In this document: positions 30,401 through 44,400 of the stretch, piece by piece | Layout: each line of letters opens with the position of its first letter | Position numbering within the stretch: the first letter of the stretch is position 1 | Assembly: GCA_029582155.1 (NCBI GenBank) | Contig: CM055894.1 | Location: forward strand, 31,463,707-31,527,706 | Length of the DNA stretch: 64,000 nucleotides | Source of the DNA: Panopea generosa | Lineage: Eukaryota; Mollusca; Bivalvia; Adapedonta; Hiatellidae | Direction: 5' to 3' | Program-made: the position numbers and the translations under genes | Notes under the pieces: model-generated | Told to the model about the DNA's origin: nothing | Database searches by the model: none | What the model saw: the letters and a program-made list of their open reading frames with translations, nothing else

Positions 30401-33400
30401 GTTCCTCGATACCCTCGACATCTGTATCATCATCTGGAAGTTCTTCAACATCTTCTAGTTCGACAAGTGTCCCATCGAGTTCCTCAACCTCTGGAACCTC
30501 TTCATCGACCTCCAGTTCGACAAATGTTCCATCGATTTCCTCAACATCTGGAAGCTCTTCATCGACATATATTTCGACAAGTGTTCCATCAAGTTCTTCA
30601 ACGTCTGTAAGTTTGCCATCGACATCTAGTTCCGGTAGTGTTCCATCTAGTTCTTCGACACCCTCCACCTCTGTTTCGTCATCTGGAAGTTCTTCATCAT
30701 CTTCAAGTTCGACAAGTGTCCCATCAAGTTCCTCAACATCTGGAAGCTCTTCATCACCATCTAGTTCGACAAGTGTCCCATCAAGTTCTTCAACGTCTGG
30801 AAGTTCGTCATCGACATCTAGTTCGGGTAGTGTTCCATCTAGTTCCTCGACACCCTCGTCATCTGTATCGTCATCTGCAAGTTCTTCAACATCTTCCAGT
30901 TCGACAAGTGTCCCATCGAGTTCCTCAACCTCTGGAAGCTCTTCTTCGACATCTAGTTCGACAAGTGCTCCATCTAGTTCTTCAACCTCTGGAAGCTCGT
31001 CATCATCTTCAAGTTCGACAAGTGTCCCATCGTTTTCCTCAACCTCTGGAAGCTCTTCTTCGACATCTAGTTCAACAAGTGTTCCATCTAGTTCTTCAAC
31101 CTCTGGAAGCTCGTCATCGACATCTAGTTCGGGTAGTGTGCCATCTAGTTCCTCGACACCCTCAACATCTGTATCGTCATCTGGAAGTTCTTCAACATTT
31201 TCCAGTTCGACAAGTGTCCCATCGAGTTCCTCAACCTCTGGAAGCTCTTCTTCGACATCTAGTTCGACAAGTGCTCCATCTAGTTCTTCAACCTCTGGAA
31301 GCTCGTCATCGACATCTAGTTCGACAAGTGTTCCATCAAGTTCTTCAACGTCTGGAAGTTCGTCATCGACATCTAGTTCGGGTAGTGTTCCATCTAGTTC
31401 CTCGACACCCTCGACATCTGTATCGTCATCTGGAAGTTTTTCAAGTGTCCCATCAAGTTCCTCAACATCTGGAAGCTCTTCATCAACATCAAGTTCGACA
31501 AGTGTTCCATCAAGTTCTTCAACGTCTGGAAGTTCGTCATCGACATCTAGTTCGGGTAGTGTTCCGTCTAGTTCCTCGACACCCTCGACATCTGTATCGT
31601 CATCTGGAAGTTATTCAACATCTTCCAGTTCGACAAGTGTACCATCGAGTTCTTCTACATCTGGAAGCTCTTCATCAACATCTAGTTCGACAAGTGTTCC
31701 ATCAAGTTCTTCAACGTCTGGAAGTTCGTCATCGACATCTAGTTCGGGAAGTGTTCCATCTAGTTCCTCGATACCGTCGACATCTGTATCGTCATCTGGA
31801 AGCTCATCATCATCTTCCAGTTTGACAAGTGTCCCATCGAGTTCCTCAATCTCAAGAAGCTCTTCTTCGACATCTAGTTCGGGTAGTGTACCATCGAGTT
31901 CCACGACCTCTGAAAGTTCTTCTTCGACAATGAGTTCGGGTAGTGTGTCATCACATGCAAGTCTTGCAACATCTACAACTATATCCTCTACTTCTAGTTT
32001 GGGAAGTGTACCATCCAGTTCATCAACAGCATATACATCGATATCGTCATCTGGAAGTTCTTCGTCATCATCCAGTACGAGAATTGTCCCATCGAGTTCC
32101 TCGACACCGTCGACTTCCATTTCGTCATCTTTTTCAACACCCTCGACATCGTCGTCATTTACGACCTTCGGTTAGTAATTTCTTAATGATGAAAACTTTT
32201 ATTTCATACTTTGACATTTTCTTGAATGCATATAGAAATTATATACGTTAACTAAATTCATAAAATCTTTTTCTTGTATAACCTTCTTGCGCATTGATGC
32301 ACGTATGACAGCGACTTCTCATTGAATGGATACTATTAAAATCCGGGCTTGTGATATATGTTTCTACTATTGAAGAAGCGCTTAGCGAAGTACTTGAACA
32401 CTGATTTCAATATTATTTTACAAAAGTGATAGAAAATACCATAGAAAAAAAATCTGAATACCACAATAAAGATCAGCTTGTTCTAAACGAAATTATATAA
32501 ACAATAAACGTATTGCGTTTTTTGTGAATGTAGATAACGAAGATTTATGTTTAAAATCAATAAAAAGTGTTCCATCAAGTTCTTCAACGTCTGGAAGTTC
32601 GTCATCGACATCTAGTTCGGGTAGTGTTCCGTCAAGTTCCTCGACACCCTCGACATCTGTATCGTCATCTGGAAGTTCTTCAACATCTTCCAGTTCCAAT
32701 AAAGATCAGCTTGTTCTAAACGAAATTATATAAACAATAAACGTATTGCGTTTATGTTTAAAATCAATAAAAAGAAGTAATATTCGCAATAGGTTTCGAT
32801 GAAACTTTCCAGAAAAAGTAGAACAATGTTATATTATCATTTTTTTTTCTCGAAGAAATCCATAAAGAATTCAATGTGTTATTGCTGTTTATCTGAGTGT
32901 TACGTTTCTTAAGTATTTTTGTGTATACATGTACATGTAAAGCAGTAGTGTACAAGAATCGTGTTTCGTTCATCAGCTTAAGATTTAAGGACTAAATAAT
33001 ATTGCTCTTCGGAATACAAGATCAATGAAAACCGACGCATGGCGGTGTTAATTGAATGCATTACTACTAAATTTATAAGAAAATACAGTCAAACCTGTCA
33101 TAAGCAGCCAGTCGAAGGAAGGGACAAAGGTGACTTTTTGAGAGAGGTTATTGCTAAATGTAGATTAATTTGCTCTGAAAGCATAGAGATGAGAAAAAGC
33201 AGATGATGTTGCTCAAGACAAGTGGATGTTCGATAAAGAAGACCGCTTTCACAGGATTATTTGTTGGCTATTCATGAGACATGAACTTTCATGTAACGTG
33301 GAATTTTAATATTTAACTTCGATTTACCTACTTTGCACTTCACACATACACGGTCACATTTAATGAACGTTTAACACCTTAAGCGAACACACGAACTGAA

Positions 33401-35363
33401 GAAACTTTCTGACAAACTCATGAGAATTTAACGACGTTGTGATCCTCAAGATGGCTTCTGGGACACGAGTTATAAGCTTGATATGTTACCGTCACGTGGT
33501 TACAGCTTTATGTGTTAATGACATCCTATTATTGTTACTTATAAAGATGGTCTGCAATATATGTGGAACTTTTTCTAAATCGCCCGGGCCAGTGGCAAAT
33601 CATCGTCCACTTGATCGGAGGGGTCGTTTCGACCCTCCGCTACGATAATGTGTGGTGTCCTTGGGCATGACACATTTCTCGCTTCTAGGAAGACTTTGAG
33701 CGTGGTTTTTACAAATTGTAAATTTTTTTTTTCCCAGTCAAGGTTGACTAAATAAATTAAAATAAGCTAATTACGAAATCTCACATTCCTACTCATTTAT
33801 ACTAAACTAAACTATTTAAATGTTCGGCAGAGACTAGCATAACATTTTTTTGCCAGCTCGATTAATAATTCCAGTTAAAAATGAGGTATCATGTAAGATC
33901 CTCTATGTAGTCTTACCGGACCATAATATATCTCTTTATACACACGAACTAAAACAGAAACCATACATGCTCGTGCAAACTATAGACATGGAATTAACTT
34001 GAAAATGGCTAAATAAATATACAATTCGCTTATTGACAACGCATCTGCATAGTATATGTTTAATTATAGTTACATTTTTGATTCGAAACATTAAATTAAC
34101 TATCTTGGTGTTTTATAAGCAGATACACGGTGTATAGTTTCTTTTTTTGAGTTTGTATATGTCCAACTTGAGGTCAAGTCATATATTAAACTAACTAATA
34201 CAACAGGAAGGCGATGCTACGACAGCACGATAGTGTTGGTACGATGGTACGGTGGTGACGGAGCGATGCCACGACAGCATGATTGTGATGGAATGATTGC
34301 ACGATGATGCTGTAACGATTGCACGATTATGATTGTACGATGGCACGATGATGATGGAGCGATGCCACCTCAGCACGATGACGAAGACACCATCGTGTCA
34401 TCGTCATTGTGCCATCGCTCCGTCCCTATCGTGTCATCGCTCCACCTCCATCGTGCTATCGTACTGTCGTTCGATCGTGTTATCGTGGCATCACGCGTGA
34501 CAAAGCTATAGCACGATGGCCCTAGCGGAACACCGTACTGATGGCATAAACATGACGCTAAAGACTTAACCAATCAATCAATCTACTACTCGACCACTCG
34601 CTCTACACTAAGAAATTGTTTACATGAATACGGCATTTAAATCATAAAAGAAAAATATCATTATAGTGTAGATACCATTATTGGAACGACATTGTTGTGC
34701 GAAGTCATTACTGGAGATTTGTACGTTTTAGGATAATGTCGCATTTAAGAGTTTATGTAGAGATACATAAATCGCCCAATGAATATAGAGAGCGTGTGAA
34801 CAGTGTTCTTACATGGAAGATATTGATATGCCTTATGAATTATATTTTGAATATATTTTATTTTGAATAGAAATTACATCAATTTCCATATTTGTTGACA
34901 GCATATTGCCAGATGAACACATTAAACATTTGGTCGGACGACATTCGAGTGTCTTCATATCCAGTTTCTGACTCGGCTTATCTGTCATTGAATGGCTCCG
35001 AGACACCGTTTAAGATTGTCCCTGTTGATGACAAGGTTATACTCACCTACGTGATCGCATCATCTATTGATGTAGAGGTGATGACCGTGTCGCTGACCGT
35101 CAAACGAGTTGACTCAGTGACCTTAGAACAGTTCGTTAACCCTGACGACAGCGCCGTGTTTACACAGGTACGAATAAATCTAAGAAAATGTGCCTGAGAA
35201 AAACGTACTTTTATGTTTCATTTGCAGATAGCATTTTTATGCCTTAGGTTGTCGAAATGGACCCATATTTAACAATTTTCGCACATACATTTCGAATTAT
35301 TAGTGTTATTATTATTCTATTATCATTATTAGTTGTAACATTATACTATTGTTATTATTTCAA

Positions 35364-35405
<42 letters not shown>

Positions 35406-38400
35406 ATTACCGGTGGTTACATCGGAACATGTTCTATCTACCAATATATTACGAAATAAGATAAATCGTTTAAATTCAGACCCCTCGCCGAAAATGGTCA
35501 AATCTGAAAATGATAAACACGTATGCTGAAAATACAATGCACTCTGAAAGTTGTGACAGCCTACACACGCCAAACCAATGTCCTGTATACATTAGAGATA
35601 CTACTTTTTTATAATTTTAACTACGTTTGACTTTAACCTTAGAGTTACAGACCTGGTAAATAAGCTCTGCATATGGTTTTATGTTGCACACATTTACACC
35701 TTGTTATATTAAAATAATTTTTCAACGCTGAGTTTTTGTTTCCTGTTTGCGCATTGATCTAATTCGTGTTTCAGATAACCTGGTGTTAATGATGACAATT
35801 TCTATGGTGTTTTTCATTTTATTCGTTTAAACTAATTCATTAACACGTATTGACTTTCGATAGACAAAGACCGATCTAGAAAATGTTGAAGAGATTTCAT
35901 TTGACCTGATGGGATCTATTGGAAGCATTATAGAACTGACCGCCTATCTCAGACCTGGTGAAGAGGAAGGAGCGACGATAAAAGTGGAAGACGTTTTAAT
36001 TGAAGCGTGTTATGAGCCACTGGGTATGTTGATAACAGACTGAAATTACATATTGTTAACAGAATGGATTTTTAGTCCTTTGCGTTTGAAATGTTTAAGT
36101 ATACTGAACGGAACAGCCACCCCGCCAACTTTGTAATTTAAATATTCAAAATGTGGAGTAGCGCTATTACAGTTTGTATTTGACCTTAACAGACAATTAA
36201 ATATTTTTACATAACCTAAATATGCTTTCTAGTTCAAGTATAACTTTAAAGGAAATTGCTTTGATACGTTTCAAACGAGAAAATACATAACGTGTCAAGC
36301 ACATGAAATGTCGGGCTGCAGGTTAGCTGTTACGTTCAGTATAGTAGTATAGTCTTTGTTTATGAACAAACAAGTCGATTTGAAATAACAACAGGTATTC
36401 TTTCAGTTTCTTCTCAATGACAATAATTTTACAAACATCTACACAAATGTTCAATTGTGGGCAAATGATAGTGATCGTACTGGTAATCCAATTAGAATAA
36501 CATATATCTGACAGGATTAATAATTCATGCATCGAGTTTGGACCGGCTCGCTCAGTCAGTAGCGCATTTGACTATCAATTCAAGGGTCGTGAGCTCGAAT
36601 TCATGTTCGGTCGGTCCCCGTGATTAGCGTTATACGAGATTGTGTATCATTATCATTCACCGCTAATTCCAGTGCGAAACTTCAGTTATATGCGGCGATA
36701 GATTGGCTCGAGCACTCGTTAACATTTCAGAATTCTAGGCAAGAGTGGTTAAGTTAACTAATCGTCTGTGAGCCCTCGATGGCATAAAATGACGCTTAAC
36801 ATTCAATCAATCAATTATGCATAAAAAATAAAAACAACATAAAACGGGGATCCATTTTAATATTAGCCTAACTTTTGATTGTTTCTGTACAAAAAAAAAC
36901 ACAAAATTTTATGATAAAAAATATCAGTAACATTGATATTCCCAGAAACCCTAAATACAAATTTGATTTACAACATATTATGTCGAATGTTTTGCAGTTT
37001 TAATGTCTAATGGCGTATTAAATTGTTAATAAGTATTGCAGCAATAGCTTAGCATACCATTAAATAATGAGATAGCATTATTAATGCAATCTTTAATCAG
37101 TTGTTACAATACAATTATAAAACCATCATTAAAATTTGTAGTTGAAATCATTACATTGATACTAAATATAATACATTTTAAAAATTGTTAAGTAAAAGAA
37201 TGTATTTTGTTAGAAATTTGTTCTAATTTCAAAATGTATCGTTTTAATGCATAATATTATTACATAAATTAAGCACTGTTACAATGTTGTCTGCCGTCAT
37301 TATAGAACATTGTAAAATGAACACAGCCATATGCTTTTAATATCCATTCTCTACACAAGGCTTTGTAGAATAGCTCAGATGATGATGCTAACGCAGATTA
37401 CGAAATTAACATTAAAGAAAAAAAATGCAGTCAAGTTGGGTTCTGGATAAAGAAATCCCACTCAAGGATTGGAGTTCATTATACGCCTATTTAAAACGTT
37501 ATACTGTTATGAAAATATAGTCTGATTTTCTTTCTTTTTAGAAACGTGTATGGAATATATGCCTGGTGCACATCTTATACTGTCTTCAAATGATGTTCAA
37601 GACGGTTCCGAGCCTAGTGATGCTTTAGAAGGCGGAAGTGGCTGGTACCCAATACCTTCCGAAAAGGTCGTTTTGGAAGTTGATTTAAGAGACGAGGCGG
37701 CAAGTGTTTATAATGTCGAGTTAAAGGTTGTCGATGTTGTTCAAGTCAACTTTATTCTGAAGACGTCGGCTGGCACTGTTGTTCAAACCAAAACGGTAAT
37801 TAAATATGCTCTTTTGTTCCGAACTTGAAAGTGTCCGTTTAAGCCAAATGCGTTTCCAGAGTGTTTCATCATTACGCATGTATGCATTACGGGTAACTGT
37901 CCTTAAATGTTGCCGTGCGAATGATATAGGACAAATTACTTGTTTATAGATCAACGGCTATAACTATTTTTCCAAAAGAATGACTACTGATCCGAAACAC
38001 ACGACTAGTTGTGAAAAATGTTATCTGCCAATAGTTTTCCCAATTGACGCTTGTTTTACCCGTTGACGATGGTAAATGCAAATCAATGTAGTCGTTTCTT
38101 ACACGATAAATTATTTTTTTATACGAAAATGTCAGATCAACAAGAAATATGCGGATGTATGTGTTCTATAACGTCATCATAACGTCTTTGTTTTCTTTTA
38201 CGTCAGCAAGTATAAAGACATAGGGTAAACAATTTTTCGAAAGGAAAGTATTGACGGGCAACTAACTAACTTTATTGAAGTAAAAAAAATAGCCAAATAT
38301 TACCAACATAAGGCTGGGTCCAAGCCATATAAAACAGTAACTGTTTGTTTACAAGTAATATATAACAATTGCGAATATCATGTCTATGTTGTTTGTGAAT

Positions 38401-41400
38401 ACAAACTAAAAAAAAACTACAATAGCTCCCATAAAATATTGCAAATTATCTTTAATCATATCTGGTAGACTTTATACAAATACCAAACCACATTTCTGAT
38501 GCTTTTCATTACAAATCATGATAAGACTCTTTAAAACTGAGTATTATTATTTCTTGGTTACGTTTTGTGATGCAAAGGATTTGTTCGCAGATAGTATGAA
38601 ATATCACATTAGTAGTAATCCTTACTGTATTGCGGGCATGAATAGTCATTACGTACATTCACACGGTGTTGTTATTATTTCCGATTCCTTGAATAATCGC
38701 AAAGAGACGATGCATGGTACCATGGGCTGTAATGGCTTCGAAATAAGTTTTGATATGGCATAATTGAATATTCTAAAGAGATTGATTAAAAAAGCCCTGT
38801 AATCTGTGTTAAGTTTCATTTATAAAATAAAAAAACACATAATATTAGACTAAGTATAATATGGCCAATACTTTCAGTATCCATTGGATTTCTCACCTGA
38901 ACATGCGATTGTTAATTTCCTCGGACAAGTTGGTGATGCGATGGAAATAGAGTTTTTGGCAGAGGCTGGCAAAACTCCATCAGTTCATGACCTAAAGGTT
39001 GAGGCTTGTGCTGAACCTATAACGTCAACTTCCTCATATGTGTCATCGACGACCACACCATCGTCATCGACTACAGGATCATCTTCAACTTCGGGACCCA
39101 CCACACCAACAAGTTCAACAACACGTATGTATTCTGAACATATAAAATACTCATATATTCGATGGTGTAAAATATCACGTCGAACGTATGCACCGTGTGT
39201 TAGTTGTAGTCAATATATACGTCTAGGTGCATTTTGATCAGTTTATTTCAATGAATATATAGGATAACTAGGCGCATTTTGATGGGTACAATTAAAGGAA
39301 ATATAAACACGACTACTAGGCGCATTTTGATGCTTACATTTCAATGAAACATAAACACGACTACTAGGCACATTTTGATGCGTACAGTTCAATGAAAAAC
39401 ATATACCGTATACGAGAATTATGTCATATTCAACATATTCATGACGTTACACCGCTATTGAATCCATACAAAAATACTAGATGAATTATAATACAAATAT
39501 AAGGCATTTTATGTGATTTACATTTGCGACGTGTGCCCTTACAGTTAAGGGACAAGCTTGGGATTTTACAGACTGTACACACGAAATTGTATTAAATCTT
39601 GACCTTAATATCTAAGGTTTTACGTCATAAGAAGGCAGATCTTTTCGGCGGTCATTACATAGTATTGAAATAAATAAATAACATAAAGTAACGTACACAC
39701 GATATAACAAACAAGTAATATTGCACAACATTTAGACAATGACTTATTATATTATGACTGTATTATATCAATTACGATTATGAGTATGGGTTTGAGGTTC
39801 GAATGGAAAACACGAGAAATATCTGTTTTAGTTGTGACGAGGTTACGAGTTACCGCCAAAACACAAATCCTGAGGGACGGAATTTTCCATCCGCATCAAA
39901 TAATATATAAACGATACTTTTTTCTTGTATACAACCATAACTTTTTTTCTTAAGATTTTATTCCGGATTATTTTTTAGTAGCGCAAGGATACCATAGTAT
40001 TTATTAATGAATACGTCATAGCACGAGGGTTTTCTGAACGACGTGACGTCATTGCGCAAGGAATTTGTCATAGTGCGAGGATTTTATGAATGGCGTTTCG
40101 TCACAGCGCAAAACTTTTATATCGGCCCAAGTGTGAGATAGAAACACCTAACCCCGGTAAAAATGGAGATATTCCTGTCCGATGTGCATGAAAAGTGTAG
40201 ATATAATGTGAAAATAATGTACTGAAATTAATGATTTATATTTACACAGCATATTGTCAGACGGGTATATTAGACATTTGGTCGGACGACATTCGAGTAT
40301 CTTCAAATCCAGTTTCCGAGTCGGCTTTCATGTCGTTGCATGGATCAGAGACACCGTTCAAGATTGTTCCTGTAGATGACAAGGTTGTATTGACTTACGT
40401 TATCTCATCATCTGTTGATGTAGAAGTGATGACCGTGTCTTTAAGTACCAAACGAGTTGGCTCAGTAACCCTAGAACAGTTCAAAAAGTTCACAAGAGAA
40501 GCCGTGACCACACAGGTGAGAACAAATATCACAGTTTAAAAATGACCAGACAAGAATGTCATTTTATCATCAAATGTATTAAACTTGTTGCTAGATTATG
40601 TCATAAGAAGCTTTTCAGAGCATAATGTTAGCAAGTCGTATTATTTTTTAGCGCAAAATTCAAGTTATGGGAACACTAAGTGAAATTATATACGTATTTC
40701 TAACCAAAGGGTTGTAAAAACCGCCACTCAAAGTGCAAACATGCTTCCACAAGCTGAATGCCAGTATATATTTAAAATGAAATGTAGTATAACAATATAT
40801 GTAACTGTATGGCACAAATACCTAACAATGGACCAATACAGGTAGTACTATAAAACTGTTCATATGCAATACTATTTTTTTGTATTCATTAAATAGATTT
40901 GTTTTATACGCAGCTACCACTTTATCCGTCTATCTGTAAGTTGGAGCGTCTGTCCGTGCACACGAATGGGTAGTTAAGTGTCTAGGGTTAATTGCTAGTA
41001 ATTTTTATGGACGGTTGAAAAGCAGTTGAAAAAAAACAGCTTTAATGGGGTCTTTTTCCTTTTCGGTGGCTAAAATTTAAACACACAAGTAATAAGCTTG
41101 GCGCAAAGTAGCCACCTAAATACCCATTCGTAGGAACGTTCGGGTCATTGTCTGGAATATAGTTGGAAAAGCTCTGAAGGAACTTGGAGACACTTGGATC
41201 ATGATAGAGGGTTATTGGGTGAAACTGCAGGGCGAGTTAATATTGAAAGCAATCCAATGCGACTTTGAATATCGATAAATGTCAATGTGACAATATGCAG
41301 ATAGAGTAAACCATGATTCTATCTGGAATAATGAGATAATTATTTTCACTTTTGTATCTTATGTTCGGTTATATTTGCATGTCCGAAATATTTATTGATA

Positions 41401-44400
41401 CAAGTATGGAATGGAACAAATCCAACGATACTTTGCACATGGGCACAGGTCAATGTCTGGAAGTGCTAAATGCAAGAACCGAAGCTATATCCTGAACATT
41501 CTCCGAAATATCTTCCCTTTGTACCCTATAATCCTTACGTACTAAATGTAGCTATTTCTCAATCATCGACAAGTACGTGTACGAGTAGTTTCCATCCAAC
41601 GGTTCTACAGATACAGTTGTCTATTTTGTTAAATAACATCGGTAAATATCTCAGTGTTTCAACACGTTTTTAACAAACGCTTACTTTCGATAGACAAAGA
41701 CCGATCTAGAAAATGTCGATGAGGTTTCATTCGACCTGAAGGGATCTGTTGGAAGTATCATAGAACTGACTGTCTATCTGAGATCTGGCGAAGAGGAAGA
41801 TGCGACTGTAAAAGTGGAAGACGTTCTAATTGAAGCTTGTTACAAGCCAGTGGGTATGTTTGTTACTGTCATAGTACGTGATGCTGGCGCCTCCCACAGT
41901 CTCATTTTTGCGAATGACTAAATTTGTTGTTCTTCTTTCCTCTTCCGTATTTTGTTCTAACATGATACTATTAAATACTGTTTTTAATTCACCTATATTA
42001 TAAACACCATACTAGCCTAAATAATGCAACACCATAAATGCTACTTGCTAACCAGTAACAATAAAATATGTGTTTTCTTGTCATCCAAACGAAACGTCAA
42101 GGACACGGTACACGGATGGTAAGAGCTATTTTCTGACGAATTTGGATACAAATAAATGTAACAAATCATATTAATAGTGATCATTGTAAACACAATATGT
42201 TATAAAGTACTTGCAGTTGTGTAGTTGGCATAATATGCATCTGTTGACTTGTTTCTTTCCAGAGACCTGTATGGAATACCTTGCTGATCATCACTTGGGC
42301 CTTAATTCAACTGATATTCAAGATGGTTCTGAACCTTCTGATGCTTTAGAAGGTGGCAGCGGTTGGTACCCAACACCTTTGGAAAAAACCGTTTTGGTTG
42401 TGGATTTAAAGGACGACTCAGCAAGTGTTTATAATGTCGAGTTAAAGGCTGTTGATATGATTCAAGTCAACTTTATATTAAAGACCTTGGATGGCATCGT
42501 CGTGCAAAGAATAGCAGTAAGTGATTATACTTTTTAACAGGTGATAGAAATGCAGTGGAGCATATTATGAATATTTACAGGCATTGACTAAAGTATTTTT
42601 TAATCGCGCTTGAAAGCATCATCAGTAAATTGCATGGTAAATCTTGACTTGAGCTATCATACATATTATATATATTTCTAAGTAAAGCGTTTTTGTACTT
42701 TTCGCACATTTGTCAATCAAAATGCTTAAATACGTTTTAATTAGATACATTTTTAATTAACTACTTGAATTTGTATTGATTTGTTGACTTACGCTGAACA
42801 GGAAATATCTGATAAAAGTTTACTAAAACTGCTAAAGAGATTGAAACAGTATTGGCCGATTACAATATGACATTATATATTATAACGATTGTTAAAAAAC
42901 TCTTAGTTGTCCACGTGACATATAATTAAATGTACAATAACAATTCATAAGGCATGTCTAATATTTTCAGTATCCGTTGGACTTTTCACCTGAACATGCA
43001 ATTGTTGATTTCCTCGGCCAAGTTGGTGCAGAGATTAAAATAGAGTTTTTGGCAGAAGCTGGCAAATCTCCATCAGTTCATGACCTGAAGGTCGAGGCTT
43101 GTTCTGAACCTCTGTCGTCAACTTCCTCATATGTGTCATCGACGACCACACCATCGTCATCGACTACAAGGTCATCTTCAACTTCGGGACCCACCACACC
43201 AACAAGTTCAACAACTCGTATGTATTTTGCACATATAACAAACTTATAGATTCGAATTGTTGTCAAAATATACTACTATGTGCATTATGATGAGTACAGT
43301 TGAAGGAAACATAAACACGACTACTAGGTGCATTGTGATGAGTACAGTTTAAGGAAACCTAAACACGACTACTTGGCACATTGTGATGCGTATAGATCAA
43401 AGAAACATAATATATAGTTTACGAGTATTCTGTCATATTTAACGTGTTCATGACGTTACACCGCTACTGAACCCATACAGAAATATGAAGTTTATGTGTA
43501 TATGGACGCATAATAGCACTGATAAACTAGACACATATGTTGGCAAATTTATATACTAAAATAAGTGATATCAGTACTAAATATAAGACAAGAGTTTTAT
43601 TTGTTAAACGTTTGCGATGTTTGCCCATACATTTAACGACGTACAAAGTTTGAAATTGCAAAGACTCTGCACATGCTACTGCATTTAAATCATGACATTA
43701 ATATCCAAACAGTTTACGTCATTAGAAGGCAAATCTTATCGGTGGTCATTGCATAGTATTGGAATAATTGAATAGCAGGAAATATGCAAGCAACGTACAC
43801 ACGATATAACATAACAACAAATAACATAACACAACTTTACACGATGACTTTATTATAAACATCTGTGAAATAATATGTTATTAATGAAAAGCTAATGGTT
43901 TCATATTTGATGCAAGAGCAAAACTAAAATATTTTATCCAGATTTAAAACATTTGTATGGAATAAATGTAGGCAAATAACACACACATACAATGCTAACG
44001 AAATAGTTGGCTTGGAATTTGAATACATTGTTTAAGTGTCTTAACTGGTTGGCCAAGATATCCTGTCTGCTAAAACATATGTTGATACCAGTAAGCAAAT
44101 GATATTTGAATCCTATTATAATAGATAGAAGGTCATTCAAAGATGCTTGCATTATGACGTATTTGACATTTTTTTATCATGTATAAAATGCTGATAGTTC
44201 GTATTCGTTTTTTGTGTATTAAAGTAAATACAGTTTGTTATGTTTTTGTGTGAAAAATAAATTGATAAACATATTTATATATCTACAACATACTGTGAGA
44301 AGAATATAATGAACTGGTCGCGAACGTATACTAAGAAATGTATGTGTGGACACTGTTGTATTTGAAAGACAATTATTCTAATATGCTAGCATTGTGATGG

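Larger units (their letters stand above)
12359..32170 (+). repeat. Hierarchical coding tandem array (57/78-bp units in higher-order blocks)
   Basis: Base units of 57 and 78 bp are multiples of three, so copy-number changes keep the frame. They are grouped into blocks of a few hundred bp (one 78-mer plus several 57-mers) and then into much larger repeats (4,440 bp; about 2.0 kb at offset 3,579; a block at offset 939). Both edges are more diverged than the interior. Confidence 0.93.

Noticed and set aside
32524-32733. Extra mucin exon after the giant exon
   Set aside because: No polypyrimidine tract and AG at the start, no GT donor at the end, and duplicated intron DNA on both sides.
38518-38763. 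81-codon ATG frame in intron 16
   Set aside because: No recognisable domain, no splice borders in phase with the gene and no supporting context; it could be chance or a decayed pseudogene.
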